Assembly: GCA_013398615.1 (NCBI GenBank)
Contig: VZSR01003282.1
Location: 5,906,901-5,970,900 of the forward strand
Length of the DNA: 64,000 bases
Reading direction: 5' to 3'
Origin: Brachypodius melanocephalos
Lineage: Eukaryota > Chordata > Aves > Passeriformes > Pycnonotidae
The position numbers were made by a program, and so were the translations under genes. Position 1 is the first letter of the stretch, and each line of letters opens with the position of its first letter. Positions 1-11,200 of this stretch are shown here, piece by piece. The notes below the pieces were generated by a model. It was given only the letters and a program-made list of their open reading frames with translations. It was not told where the DNA came from and searched no databases.

Positions 1-2395
1 TATAATTTGGTACAGACTGTCCTGAAAACACAAATCTGTAACCTAGGAGTATTTTTAGAATTCCCCTCTTGTATGTTTTTCACAATATTCACTCTCTACT
101 GAAAAATAACCTTAAAAATATAGGGCTATCTGCTTAAAATAATGGCAAATTCCTAGAACAGCAAATTCATCTCTAAATTGAGTATTTAGGGCTAAAATTT
201 TTCTTCCCATATTCAGTTGTACTGCACTCATGAATGAAGGAACAGGATTGTAGACTTTTATATAGAGTTTTATATGGAAAAGATTTGAAGTGTAAATTAA
301 GCTAAATTGGAATCATCACTTTTAAGTACCAGAGTTCCTACACTCCTTGTTCTTGTGTTCAGGTGTACCTTGGGGGTGATGAAAAACCTAAACACAGAGA
401 CGGTTTGTTTGGATGGTGCTTTCTCTTTCTTGTCCACTGACATTCACCTGTTCTCTGTTTATATGCAGGTTTGGGGAAGATGGTTTTTTCTATGTAGCCT
501 GATGCAGAACTAGGCATACTGAAGCGTGAACCACTGTGCACACATGACCAAATATATTCATGACAACTCAGCTTCCAGATGCTTCTGTCATGTGTGCAAC
601 AGTCTGGTGAGACAGTGGGAAAAGAACTGATCTCAGTTCAGGTGGAGACTTCTCCTCTCCCTGGCAGGGAGGAACAGAGAGATTTCACCTTAAGGTCCAT
701 GTACAAGTCAAATGCAGTTCTCCTTGTGCAAAAGGAAAAGACAGGAAGAGATTTTTAATGCCCTTTATTTTCTAGGGTGCTCATCTTCTTCATGCTCCTT
801 GAGGGTTCTGCTTCAACTTCTCTTGTAGAGGTGAGGGCTCCATAGTTCCTCATTTTGCTGCTGAATTCCCAGTTCCCTATGGATCTGACCTGGATCAGGC
901 ACTAGCATGCTGACATTTCTGTAGAATCAGCCAGAGCACACACCATGATGTTTGTACAGTCTTTGTCCAGCCATTATGGTAATCACGTGGATGATGCCTT
1001 GTTCAGCATAAAGTTTGTCTAATATTGCCTGTTTGACTTCCTAAAAATTAATCTCAACCAGCAAGATGAAAGTTTAGCAAGCTGAGTTGTAAGAGATCAG
1101 CTCTTTGTGTCATGTGACTCTTTATGTGGTAAGATACCCTGAACATTGGGTTTACCTCCCCAGAAAAAGAGGTTCAACATGCTAAAAAATTCTTCAAGCA
1201 GTTCTCTTCTTTTCAAAAGGTTGGTCACTGAATGACTGAGAAGAAATCCTGCTATGTGATTCAATGATTATTTACAAAGTTTAGGCCTACTAAATTTTCA
1301 AACCAGCAAGAGAAAATATCACTATTCATGACAAATTACCTCAAAACAAAGAGTGTGTAATATCATGCTCATTTCACTGGCAATTAATGAACAGAGAAAG
1401 AAATGTACCTGCTGTAAATATTTCCACAGCTCTCCATCTACATCTTTGTATTTGGCTATAAATAAATGGATAGAACAGGCTCTGTATGGGTATTTACTCA
1501 CGGTATTTTACCAAGTATTGTATAAAGAGGGCTCGGCAGCAGGACCAAAAATTTATCATCATCTAATGGAGATTTTTTGATTGTTTTAGAAATATTTGGT
1601 CATGTTTCGACAGACATCACAGTTACAGAGCTAATGCTAGTATTACCTAAGTAGCAAGAACTGACTCAAAAACATAAGCTCAGTCTCACTCTTGCACATA
1701 CCACAATTTCATATGGCAAACTGGTTTCCAATATTAAGAAAAAAAAATTTTGGAATTCTAAAGTGAATTTTCAGGGAAGTAGCGGGAGGAGAGATCCAAA
1801 AGAAAGAAACTATGGGAATGCTCATCACTATTTTTGGGCAGCCTTTCTATTTGCTGAACCAGGAGAAATCCTGGATTCTAAAACAAGCATCTGAGCTGAC
1901 ATTCAGCACCCACAGATTTTACTTCAAAGCTGATGCAATAAAACTAAAACATTTCTGAGCTTCAGATGCCAAACTGAGCTAAACAGGAAGAGTGGTTGCT
2001 CCTGCTCTGCTTTTAGTGCCACTTTGTAGACAAGTGGGCAAATGTGGTAAGTAAATTATTTCAACAAGCTCAGAAGCTCAAATGTGGAAAACAAATGCCT
2101 ACTATGACACCCAAAGAAAAGAAATAGAAGAAATGTGTAAAAATGATAAAGAAAACATGGCACATGTGAGCATACTTTACTACATCCCAAGCACACAATT
2201 CCACAGACACCATTTCAACAAAAGATTGATCAAAAACTGTCAGGGCGGAAACTCAACATCAAAATGCCATTTCCATTGTGTAGAGCAAATGGGTTTAATG
2301 TAATTAAACATAAAGGGATTTGTTTTGATCCAGATAAATCTGGGAACTGCTAGTAGCAGAGGCATGAGGACATGGTCTGATGGAGGCATTTTCAG

Positions 2396-2470
2396 CCATA
2401 GAATAAGACAGGTTGGAAGGAACCTGTGGATTCCAAGCCAGACCAGGATGCTCAGGGCCCTGTTCAGTTT
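2396..2470 (-). mobile_element. Short CR1 LINE 3'-end fragment
   Basis: The + strand reads CATAGAATAAGACAGGTTGG followed by a GGAACCTGTGGA block. This is the reverse complement of the usual CR1 3' terminus, where 'ccttccaaccc' precedes the terminal 'attctatg' repeats. Only about 75 bp remains, so it is a dead relic. The match is from memory of the CR1 consensus. Confidence 0.5.
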
Positions 2471-3190
2471 ATTAGACTCCAATTAGCCGAGTCCTGTTTT
2501 CACAGGCCGGAGCAGCAATGGCCAGTCCCAGATACAACTGTTTCTGAAACTATCTACAAGAAATCATGACATTTGGCAAATATTCATGCATGCATGAAGA
2601 GCTGGACATGTTTTCTAATTTATTCATATGCTCTTAAGATACAGTACGCTCTTAGCATGGATCTCCGGAAAGAAATCCTATCCTTAGTAATTCAAACTGA
2701 ACTGGAGCAAGTTTCTAATGGAACTTTACAGCATAAAAGGACATTATAAGAAACACTTCTCCTAGCTAAACAGAAGTCTATCTAAATGCTCTGAAAACCA
2801 AAATCCTGTCTGGTTATAGGAAAGAAACTGCTTATGATATAATTAGGGAGGCTTTACTTTGTTTTCATAATTTTGATCTGACCACAGTTCTGGAAAAAAA
2901 ACCCACTTCAACATGTCTCCAGAAGTGTTCTGCTATAGAATCATCAAAGATAAACCCTTCAGCTCCAATGATATGCAAATGAAGACATGTTTTTTAAAAG
3001 GATTAACGAAGTTGTTCAAAGCATCTTTTTAGTCTACTCTGCTTCCAAACAAACAATAAACTGTCCAAATGCAGTGAGATTTGCTAACCCATAAACACAG
3101 CCAAATGGAGGAAGACCAGAACCTTAATGAGTTTGGTCCCCTTTGAATTCTAGCTGATCAGTGTCACCAATAATTTCAACAGGCTCTAAA

Positions 3191-3375
3191 TTAAGCACTT
3201 TCTGTCTTCAAAGTGCCTTGCAAACATCAACCAATTAATCCCTACAAGTCTCCTCTGAGGTAGGTAAGTAGGTATTGTTATCCCCATTTTACAGTTGGCT
3301 GAACACAGTCAGAGGGTTAAGTGATTTGCTGCAGGCCACAGATGGAGGTGGGATTAAAACACAAGAGTCACTATG
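3191..3375 (-). mobile_element. MIR-type (CORE-SINE) relic
   Basis: The block around 3257-3292 (GAGGTAGG, GTAGGTATTGTTATCCCC, ATTTTACAG) is the reverse complement of the conserved MIR segment 'ctgtaaaatggggataata...cctacctc'. It is followed in the right order by GGGTTAAGTGATTTGCT, then CCACAGATGGAGGTGGGATT, corresponding to the MIR 'agcaagt-cacttaacc' and 'aatcccagctctgcca' blocks. The segment 3191-3240 (TTAAGCACTTTCTG...) fits the MIR 3' tail. MIR is an ancient tRNA-derived SINE family of amniotes, so this copy is very old. Confidence 0.7.
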
Positions 3376-5524
3376 ATTCTTTTTAGCGGATAGCACTTCT
3401 TTTTTTTTCCCGATGACTTTTCTGTGCTGACTTTAGACATATTGGCCTTGTGGCAATACTTAAAGGAAACAAGGAAAATAAATTGTCCTTGTTAAAAGCA
3501 AGGTAACGGAGAAATCTGGGGTTTGTGCTGATAACAGTTTTGCTGCCTTATACTGATGTTAAGTGTTTTAGTATAATTTTGTTCTGATAGTCAAGTATCA
3601 TTCCTTTCATACAGGGACTTATTTCTGCGGCAATGTAACACGCTATTAATTGAAAGACGTCCTGCTCCTTCACAGGTTTTATTTTGTCTTTGTGCTTTCA
3701 AATTAGTAAGTGTAGGTGGCACCTTGCCCATAAATGGGGCATTTTCCTTCCAGGATCAGGGTAACAGTTGGTAGGCTTTTTCCACTGCAGCACAGGCAGG
3801 AAGAAATGGAGAAAGGGAGCTTTGAGAACCAAGAGCAAGGAAAGCCATTAACTGAAACCCAACCCCAGCAAACCGCTTGTAACCATTCTAACAGGCGTAA
3901 GATTGATACCTTTCCCACTTCAACAGAAAGATCAGATGGAAAAGGGAGAGTATATCCTTTTCCTCTCCATGTATACAACTTCAGGCCACTTGAAGACCCA
4001 TTTGTCATTAAGTCAATCCAGGGTATTGTAATAAACTTCTGAGTTTTATCAGGAGACTGCTTTTCACCTAGCGGCAAATCCACAGCGGTTCCCGGGAATA
4101 CTTTTTACAATAGAAAAATTCACTGCTCAAAGTTGATGTCTTGCAACTCTTAAGAACATTTTCTGCTAATTTTTCAGATGGCACTCTATTTTCAGAAGGC
4201 TTCCAGTACAGGAATTGACAAGCACAGAGAAAATAAGTGAATATTTGAAAATTATTCACTTCCTACTATATAGTACAGCCATTTCAGCCATATTGCTGCT
4301 TATGCATTTTTAGGGTACAATCTTCTCCATGTGCTGAATTTAATGCTAAAAAATTTCATTAATGCTAAAAAAAAAACCCCAAACAATTTATTACTACACC
4401 ATTGTAATTAATACATGGTGGTATATATACATCACATAATCCAAGGATGATACCTCCTTTGTGTTAGGGGTTGCCCACGGGAAACGGTCTTATTGATGTT
4501 TTATTGGCTAAAAGTTGACTTTGTTAAAGGCACTCGTGAAGACTTCAGATTAAGTAAATCATTTAACATAAGGTCATGATAAAATAAAATGCAACTTATT
4601 TTTCTATTTCTGTGGATGCTGAATCGAAAGAGTATTTTTTACCATTAGAAAGGTTTTTTACTAACTACTTTGCTCCTACGTGACCATCATTTAAGCCTCT
4701 TTTTAGAAGAAAAGTAGTTAATGATTCACAACCTGAGGAATTGTACTTTTAGGGTAAGAACATGTAGGATTTTGACTCCTAGAAGGAGTGTTTTCAGTAA
4801 TAAAAACATGTATTACGTGAGTTAGGAAGGGTCTGATTTTCACAGTAATTCTATGATCAGCAAAACATGTAATGCAAAACATAAGCCTGGAAATTGCTAT
4901 TTGCTAGCTCTGTCTCAAGAAGATTTGTAGCTGACTCAGAATTACAAGCTCTGCAGAAACAGATCCCTTCTTTTATCACTTTGGAAATCATTAACTTGCC
5001 CTGCATGGTCCCCTGTGCAACAAAGGAAGTTTTCACATGGATTTTCTGATAGGGGAAACAAAAGAGATCATAGATAACAAAGCAGCAGTGTGAATGACAG
5101 TTTTAGTGGACCTTCATCCAAACAAGCCTCAGTAACATCTCATCAGATCGGTATCATCCCCAAATTTCCCTTCACTCAGCACTACCATGCTTCAGGGCTC
5201 ATCCAGTGAACCATTCCTCAGTTCTCAATTCTTAGGCTACCTATGAACACAAACAACTGAGTAATTGTCCCATATCCCACTAATTAATATAATCCATTTC
5301 TACATCATATATTTTGCTGTTACAGGTCTATCTGTACAGTAAAATGGAGCTGTGGGAACATTTGACTGCTTGGGTTGTGACTACACTCACAGTTCTGTGC
5401 ATCCCTGCCCACATGCCAATGCACTCCATGTTATCCACCCCAATAAAGAGCAACTCTCAAACTGGTCAAACAGCTCTAGACCTCACATACTATACTATAT
5501 TATATCATATTATATTAATTATAA

Positions 5525-5554
5525 GATATGATATGATATGATATGATATGATAT
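5525..5554. repeat. (GATAT)6 microsatellite
   Basis: Six uninterrupted GATAT pentamers. They are preceded at about 5485-5524 by imperfect TATATCATAT-like units, suggesting an older, decayed part of the same array. Confidence 0.95.
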
Positions 5555-7080
5555 TATGTTTATTATCTTTTTTTGCTCATCTGCAGCCATTGCCAAAAGT
5601 CACCTGCATTATGAGCATATTTTAATGTCCTGCACTGCACACTTAGAGAAGGAGTGATGTTTAATCATCCATGCCCCTCCAAGATGAGAATACTTCTCCA
5701 AAAAACACATCTGTCACCCACACGAATTTCTGGCAAGGTAGAAACCAATCTTCCCTCAAAGCTCACCTCCCCTCTTTGTGGCTCCATGTCCTGATTAGTT
5801 TTTTAGAGCCTGTTCAATACGCGTATTTCTGAAAACCTGGTTCACAGGTTTGCATGTCTGGCAGGCTGGAGAGCCTTTCCATCACCATATCCCTGCTGAA
5901 AAGTTCATGGCAATTGCTGGTGCTATGAGCTGAGCATCCTCCATAAGTGAAAGAGTGAAAGATGGTTATTTAAACATGATCCTACTCATTTGTATACAAA
6001 AATCCCTCAACTGCTCATTTATCTGCCTGGTCATCTAGTGCTGTGCTGCACATTCTGTGATGACTTGGGGAATGTGTTTTCCTGTTTGTGTGTCTAAAAG
6101 TAGTGAACATATCACAGATTCTATGGAAAATACGGAATGAATAATAATAATTACAATTTTGTCACATTTGTTTTTAAAGAAGATTTATGGTATCATAAGC
6201 TTAGGGATAGTATCTAAATATGGAGACTCCGGAGAAGATCTTTTATTTCTATAGAATTCTAGCATGGTATCCCTTAGATTTTTCTGGATAAAAAGGCAAA
6301 GTAGATACTGAATTTTCTGAAGACTGGTAATTCCTGAATTATAATCAAATACAGTTTGATTTTAAAGCAACTTGTATATGATATTCCAGACCTGCTAACA
6401 AAATATGTATTACTATCAAATTACAATGCAATTAAAGTACACAATCACATTATAGGTCATACCTTACATACCATGTTTTTAAAGATAAACAGCATTTGGT
6501 TATTAATCATAACTGAATTCATACTCACTGTAGGGTGTGAGAAAGAATTCTAGAGCTGTTAGAGGAAGAGTAAGATAGCAACTCTTGTCAAATACCTGAA
6601 ATAATATTTGCATTTGAAACTGGTGTTTTAACTAACTCAGAGCATGTAGACAGATAATAGGGGCATTTTAGAACAAAACCTTAGTCGAACTTTTACTTTT
6701 ATGATCCCTTGAGGCTATCGTGGTAATTTGAGCACATTGTTATTACATAAAGAATATTCTCTCCCTTCTTCTTCTTTCCACTACAAAAATCAAGTGTAAA
6801 GAGTAAATCTATAGAACTGAATGAATTACTCCCAATATAGTTACTCACTATAACGTTTTGTTGTGAAATTGAGGGAGGACACACACATGACACACTATGC
6901 TAATCGAAATCTTTTCTGCAAATTAATTTGCCTGCATGAATATTAACAGTACTGAGACCCCAGAGATAACTGTAGAGAAAATCAATTATTATTCTGTTTT
7001 GTTTGTCTCTATATTTGGGTTGATTTTTTTCTCACAAACCTATCCTATGATTGCTATATATATTCTACATATATAATTTC

Positions 7081-7275
7081 AGGGTTTGGGGGTTTATTTG
7101 TTGGGGGATTTTTAGTTTTTTGGGGGTTTGGTGGGTTGTGTGTGTCTGTGTGTCTGTGTGTCTGTGTGTCTGTGTGTGCGGTTTTTGTTTTGGTTTGGCG
7201 TTTTTGTGTGTGTGTGGTTTTTTGGTTGTTGTTGGGGTTTGTTTGGTTTGGTTTTGTTTTCAGGGGGTTGTTTGT
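7081..7275 (+). repeat. G/T-only-skewed tract with TGTGTGTC minisatellite and G-runs
   Basis: Nearly every base on the + strand is G or T for about 190 bp. The first part holds five G-runs of three to five (7082-7135) separated by T-rich loops, a G-quadruplex-capable layout. The middle (7137-7179) is an octamer array: three perfect TGTGTGTC units flanked by near-copies. The last part alternates GGTTTG-type units. It lies about 0.6-0.8 kb upstream of the predicted CXCR4 transcription start. Open frames across it are low-complexity artefacts. Confidence 0.9.
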
Positions 7276-7832
7276 TTGGATTTTTTAAGATTATCCAGGT
7301 ACCTGAAACAGATCATCATCTGACTTCTCACCCAAATCCACAGATGTCAGAGGAGTTCAGAGGGCAACTGCAGCCCACTCACGTTGCAGCCCCTGAAAGG
7401 TTTGTAGAACCTCTCATCCCTCAGTAGAAACCAGCCCTTGCTTCCTGCCTCTCCTCAGCAGGGGGGAAGAGACAACTTTGAGGACAGAGCTGCCAGTATT
7501 TTGACTGGTATACAAGACCCTTGCTTTTCCTCCTGCACACGACTCCTGGACTAGTGACTTCATTCGGAGCCCGCCTGGGGTACCCATGGCAACACAGGGC
7601 TCTACAACACACTTCAAAGAATGTTCTTGAGGGGAAATTCAAAAGCCCGCTTGTATGAACACATCAATCAGAGGGGGGCAAATGCCCCCGTGAGGAACGT
7701 GGCCCCCGCGGGCGCGCCGGGCAAGTGCAATTCCCATGCCCGGGGCGGCAGACAAAGACCAGCCCGAGGCGCCCGCCCGGAGCCCGAGAGCTCGGCGACA
7801 ACGCCGGGGAGGAGCCAGACGCGGCTGCCCCA

Positions 7833-7863
7833 GGGGCGGGAGAGGCACCCGGGACTTTATAAA
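7833..7863 (+). promoter_or_regulatory. CXCR4 core promoter (GC box and TATA box)
   Basis: A GC box GGGGCGGG (7833-7840) lies 17 bp upstream of a TATA box TATAAA (7858-7863). Transcription should start about 25-30 bp downstream, near 7888. This gives a 5'UTR of about 85-90 nt that contains no upstream ATG. Mammalian CXCR4 promoters are likewise TATA-containing and GC-rich. Confidence 0.75.
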
Positions 7864-7975
7864 CAGCCGCGTCCCGCCAGAAGAGCCGGGGCGTGTGTGG
7901 AGCAGCGGCGAGTGGTGTCAGTGTGAGAGGCGCGGCTGCGGCAGCGGCAACAACCTGAGAGCGCGGAGCCCTCCG

Positions 7976-8014
7976 ATGGCTCTGAGCATGGACAGCAGCC
8001 TCGACAACCTGGAT
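7976..8014 (+). CDS. CXCR4: CXCR4 coding exon 1
   Basis: Encodes the first 13 residues (MALSMDSSLDNLD) and ends in phase 0 at a consensus donor GTAAGT (8015-8020). The ATG at 7976 has C at -3 and G at +4. The ATG at 7988 (AGCATGG) has A at -3 and G at +4, so a receptor starting MDSSLDNLD is the likelier main product. Human exon 1 encodes only five residues (MEGIS), so the extra N-terminal length of the bird protein arises mostly here. Confidence 0.85.
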
Positions 8015-10656
8015 GTAAGTGCCGGGAGCGCGGCCGCCTGCCCATGTGCGCCCTGTTTGCAAACAAAGGTGCCCTCGGCGGAGGCTGCAGGCGGCGGGGG
8101 TCGGGACAGCGGAGGGGTCTGCGGGGCGCGAACGGGCAGGGCTCCCCTTTGAGCCTCGGCCGCTGCTGCCTCTGCCTGCAGCGCTTCGGACCTTGGCACA
8201 GCTGCAGCCACTGCAAATTCCAGCTGCAGGGCTCCGCTCCTTCTCTGGGGCTCTGCTGCTCGGCCGTCAGTTCAAGTGACATGTGGCACCTTTGTGGACT
8301 GTAAAACGCCGACGGAACAATTAGCGCTACGGGAATAATGAGAGGGGAAGAGGCGAGGAAGTTTGGAGCGGTCGGACTCCAGGGAATGGTATCCCTTTGA
8401 GCTGGTGCGCGCCCAGAGCTCCGGCTGCCGTTGGGACTGGGAGCGGCGGCACCGCCCGGCCGTCCCGCCCGCTCCCCGAGCGAAACGAAGGGGCGTCCCA
8501 GTCTTCCGGAGATAGCTCCTCTGCCTCGGTTTGGAGAGCAGTTAGGAGCAAAAAGGAGATCTCTGGCAGGTTCCAACTTTAGGGCCGCAGTTCATGCCCG
8601 CGTGGAGCCAGTGCCTCCGCGTGTGAAGCTCTGCGGGTCTTTCGGGCGCGCCCTGCGCGGGGCACGGGGGTCCGTGGGACACAGGGCATTGACAACACAA
8701 AATGTGAAAACCTGAGGAATTGCACATAGCCAGATGGCACTCTCCCGCCAGCATTGCTTTTACCGCCGTGGCCAAAACCGTTGGTGGTTTCCTGACGAGC
8801 TTTCATGCCCTCACCAAATTTCGCTTCCTTTTTCCACCGCTATGTTCGCTTGGTCCGTCTGGCTGCAGCCCCGGCCGCCCTCACTCCCTGCCCCGCAGCC
8901 GCAGAGGGTGGGGAACAAAGGGAGGGAACGTGGCCCATCGTGGTGACCCTTCACGGGGTTTGAGTTCCCCTGATCAAGGTCACCTCTCTCTTTCTTTCTT
9001 TATGGGCTTTTTGGTTTTTTTTTTTCCTTGTCTGAGTGTGTGGAGCTGTCAGTTGCTTCTCAGCAGGGAATTCTTGCTATTATTTATCCTTTATTACATC
9101 AGCCGAGGGTACCTTCTCTATTTCTCCTTGACCCCATCCTCTTAATGAGAAGGGACTTTGGAGCAGCAGGATTTCTAAGTATTTTTTTTTATAGCCCTCT
9201 ATTGTAGGAGTTAAATGTGATAGGTCACGCTCTGTGTGGACAGACCTCTTGCATCTGGCACTTTCCGGGCTCTCCCATTTGTAGTGTCCATCTTACAAGA
9301 GCACTGAAGTGTCCAGAACCAACGATATTTCTGGGAGTAGCAATCATCTTTCTTTGCTCCTTCGTGCCTTGCCCTTAGCAAGATCTTACTCGTCAGAGAA
9401 AGACAAAGGAACATTTAAAACTTATTCTTATTTGCTGTGTATTTTATATATGTATATGTAAACGTATTTTCCCATCTGGTTTGCCCATTTGTGACAGTGG
9501 AGACTGTTCAAGCAACTCTTCACATATTGTCATACAGAATAAGTTTTTGCAGAGGAGCTAACATCTAATTTTTTTATTCCTTTTTTTTTTTTAGCTGTCA
9601 TCTGGGTTATTAATTGAATTTTCTGAAAATGGCACAGATGAGATTGGTTCCGGTGACTATGGAGACTATGAAGAGCCATGCTTTCAGCATGAGAATGCCG
9701 ATTTCAACCGGATCTTCTTACCAACAATCTACTCCATCATCTTCCTAACCGGAATAATTGGCAATGGATTGGTTATTATTGTTATGGGCTACCAGAAGAA
9801 GCAAAGAAGCATGACTGATAAATACAGGCTGCACCTCTCTGTGGCTGACCTCCTATTTGTCATCACTTTGCCATTCTGGTCTGTGGATGCAGCCGTAAGC
9901 TGGTACTTTGGGAATGTTCTGTGCAAGGCAGTCCATGTCATTTACACAGTCAACCTCTACAGCAGTGTCTTGATTTTGGCCTTCATAAGTTTAGATCGTT
10001 ACCTGGCCATAGTCCACGCTACCAACAGCCAGCGCCCACGAAAGCTGTTGGCTGAGAAGGTGGTGTATGTAGGCGTGTGGCTGCCAGCTTTTCTTCTGAC
10101 AGTGCCTGATATCATCTTTGCCAGTACCAGTGAAGTGGAAGGAAAGTATCTCTGTGACCGCATGTACCCTCATGAGAACTGGCTGATCTCTTTCAGGTTC
10201 CAGCATATCTTGGTAGGACTTGTCTTGCCTGGTCTAATAATTCTGACCTGCTACTGTATTATCATATCCAAGCTGTCACACTCCAAAGGCCACCAGAAGC
10301 GCAAAGCCTTGAAGACCACGGTTATCCTCATCCTCGCCTTCTTTGCCTGCTGGCTGCCCTATTATATTGGCATCAGCATCGACACCTTCATCTTGCTGGG
10401 AGTCATCAGGCACCGCTGCAGCTTGGAGACCATAGTGCACAAATGGATCTCCATTACAGAAGCCCTGGCATTCTTCCACTGCTGCCTGAATCCAATTCTG
10501 TATGCCTTCTTGGGTGCCAAGTTCAAAACATCAGCTCAAAATGCCTTGACATCAGTTAGCAGAGGATCAAGCCTCAAGATTCTTTCAAAAGGCAAACGTG
10601 CCGGACATTCTTCTGTTTCCACAGAGTCGGAATCTTCAAGTTTCCACTCCAGCTAA
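7976..10656 (+). CDS. CXCR4: C-X-C chemokine receptor type 4 (two coding exons)
   Basis: Class A G-protein-coupled receptor for CXCL12 at the plasma membrane. It signals through Gi to direct migration of haematopoietic, germ and neural cells. Joining 7976-8014 to 9595-10656 gives 366 residues (human 352); from C42 to the C-terminus it aligns with human without gaps at an offset of +14. Seven membrane helices lie at roughly 53-77, 92-113, 125-144, 169-188, 210-230, 256-275 and 297-316. Visible key residues are D98 (sodium site), D111, D185 and E302 (ligand pocket), D147-R148-Y149 (DRY), W266 (CWxP), N312-P313-xx-Y316, and cysteines C42/C288 and C123/C200 for the two extracellular disulfides. 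The serine-rich tail ends in SSFHSS, the phosphorylation and arrestin region. The start is uncertain: a second in-frame ATG at 7988 has the better context and would give 362 residues. Confidence 0.97.
8015..9594 (+). other. CXCR4 intron 1
   Basis: A 1580-bp intron with a GTAAGT donor and a long T-tract acceptor ending TTTTTTAG at 9594; a plausible branch site CTAAC or TCTAAT lies at about 9558-9569. Its first 900 bp is CpG island; the rest is AT-rich. The three bases at the acceptor (9592-9594) are TAG in the CXCR4 frame, so reading through the unspliced intron into exon 2 is blocked. No gene inside. Confidence 0.9.
9595..10656 (+). CDS. CXCR4: CXCR4 coding exon 2
   Basis: A single 1062-bp exon that carries residues 14-366 and the TAA stop. 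It starts in phase 0 with LSSGLLIEFSENGTDEIGSG. The extracellular N-terminus keeps the N-glycosylation sequon NGT (N25-G26-T27, equivalent to human N11-Y12-T13) and the acidic GSGDY motif with Y35 (human Y21, the main sulfotyrosine). The rest is collinear with human CXCR4 through all seven helices. One-intron organisation with a tiny first coding exon is normal for this gene. Confidence 0.97.
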   Translation: MSSGLLIEFSENGTDEIGSGDYGDYEEPCFQHENADFNRIFLPTIYSIIFLTGIIGNGLVIIVMGYQKKQRSMTDKYRLHLSVADLLFVITLPFWSVDAAVSWYFGNVLCKAVHVIYTVNLYSSVLILAFISLDRYLAIVHATNSQRPRKLLAEKVVYVGVWLPAFLLTVPDIIFASTSEVEGKYLCDRMYPHENWLISFRFQHILVGLVLPGLIILTCYCIIISKLSHSKGHQKRKALKTTVILILAFFACWLPYYIGISIDTFILLGVIRHRCSLETIVHKWISITEALAFFHCCLNPILYAFLGAKFKTSAQNALTSVSRGSSLKILSKGKRAGHSSVSTESESSSFHSS

Positions 10657-11200
10657 CGCTGATCCTTGCCATCATTTTATAAAGAGACACTTTAAAGTTG
10701 CGCAAAATTTCAGACAAATAAGACTGACCATAATGTACAGATTTATTTACAGTTGGAATTTTATATTGTTTCTTTTAGTCTCTGTGAAGTTTAATTGACC
10801 TATTTATATAAAGAAACCTTTTGTATTGATGATAAACTGTCTAGGCAGGTCCTGTGGACAAGTGGTTGGTTCACAAAAGTTTTAGTGACTGTTTGTATGT
10901 ATAGATACGTGAACTAAACACTTTGGATTGTAGCAAAGTGACTGTTAAAAGTTTAGAAAATATTTCTCTGTTGTTTATATGTAAATGTTTTTGGTGTTGC
11001 TGTTATTCTTAAAAGTTTGGCTGGATATTTTTACCTTACTACAAGATATTTGGTTTACAATAGCTTAACTCTGCTGTAGAAATGGCACTTACAACCAAAG
11101 CCTCCTCTGTTACATGCTAGGGTTTTTTCCTCCATTCTCAGTAATTGATGGTTTGCAAAATTTTCTGTTCAAGGTAAAATAAAAGTATATGAAAAAAAGT
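10657..11200 (+). other. CXCR4 3'UTR
   Basis: About 540 nt of AT-rich sequence after the stop codon. It contains AU-rich elements (ATTTATTTA at 10741-10749; TATTTATATA at 10801-10810) of the kind that shorten mRNA half-life; their activity here is inference. It ends about 15 bases after the poly(A) signal. Confidence 0.75.
11178..11183 (+). terminator. CXCR4 polyadenylation signal
   Basis: AATAAA within AAAATAAAAG, followed by a G/T-rich stretch (GTTATTTTGAGTGG and TTTCTGGTTGG, about 11199-11231) that fits a downstream cleavage element. It is the first canonical AATAAA after the CXCR4 stop codon. Confidence 0.8.

Larger units (their letters stand above)
1..7655. other. Non-coding region upstream of CXCR4
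   Basis: AT-rich DNA with no supportable gene. Short open frames here lack codon structure, splice context or recognisable domains. Distinct contents are a CR1 scrap near 2.4 kb, a POU octamer ATGCAAAT at 2973-2980, a MIR-type SINE near 3.2 kb, a GATAT microsatellite near 5.5 kb and a G/T-rich tract at 7.08-7.28 kb. The next gene on this side in known vertebrate synteny (THSD7B) is not seen. Long-range CXCR4 enhancers could lie here, but none can be identified by eye. Confidence 0.8.
7660..8960. promoter_or_regulatory. CXCR4 CpG island
   Basis: The GC content rises sharply at about 7660 with dense CpG dinucleotides, stays high through exon 1 and the first part of intron 1, and fades by about 8960. 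It spans the predicted transcription start of CXCR4. An ACGTG hypoxia-element core lies at 7697-7701. Hypoxia induction of CXCR4 through HIF-1 is established in mammals; its use at this site is inference. Confidence 0.8.

Noticed and set aside
3703..4083. Overlapping open frames of 102 (+) and 126 (-) codons
   Set aside because: No start context, domain, splice signals or recognisable similarity. Overlapping frames on both strands suggest chance.
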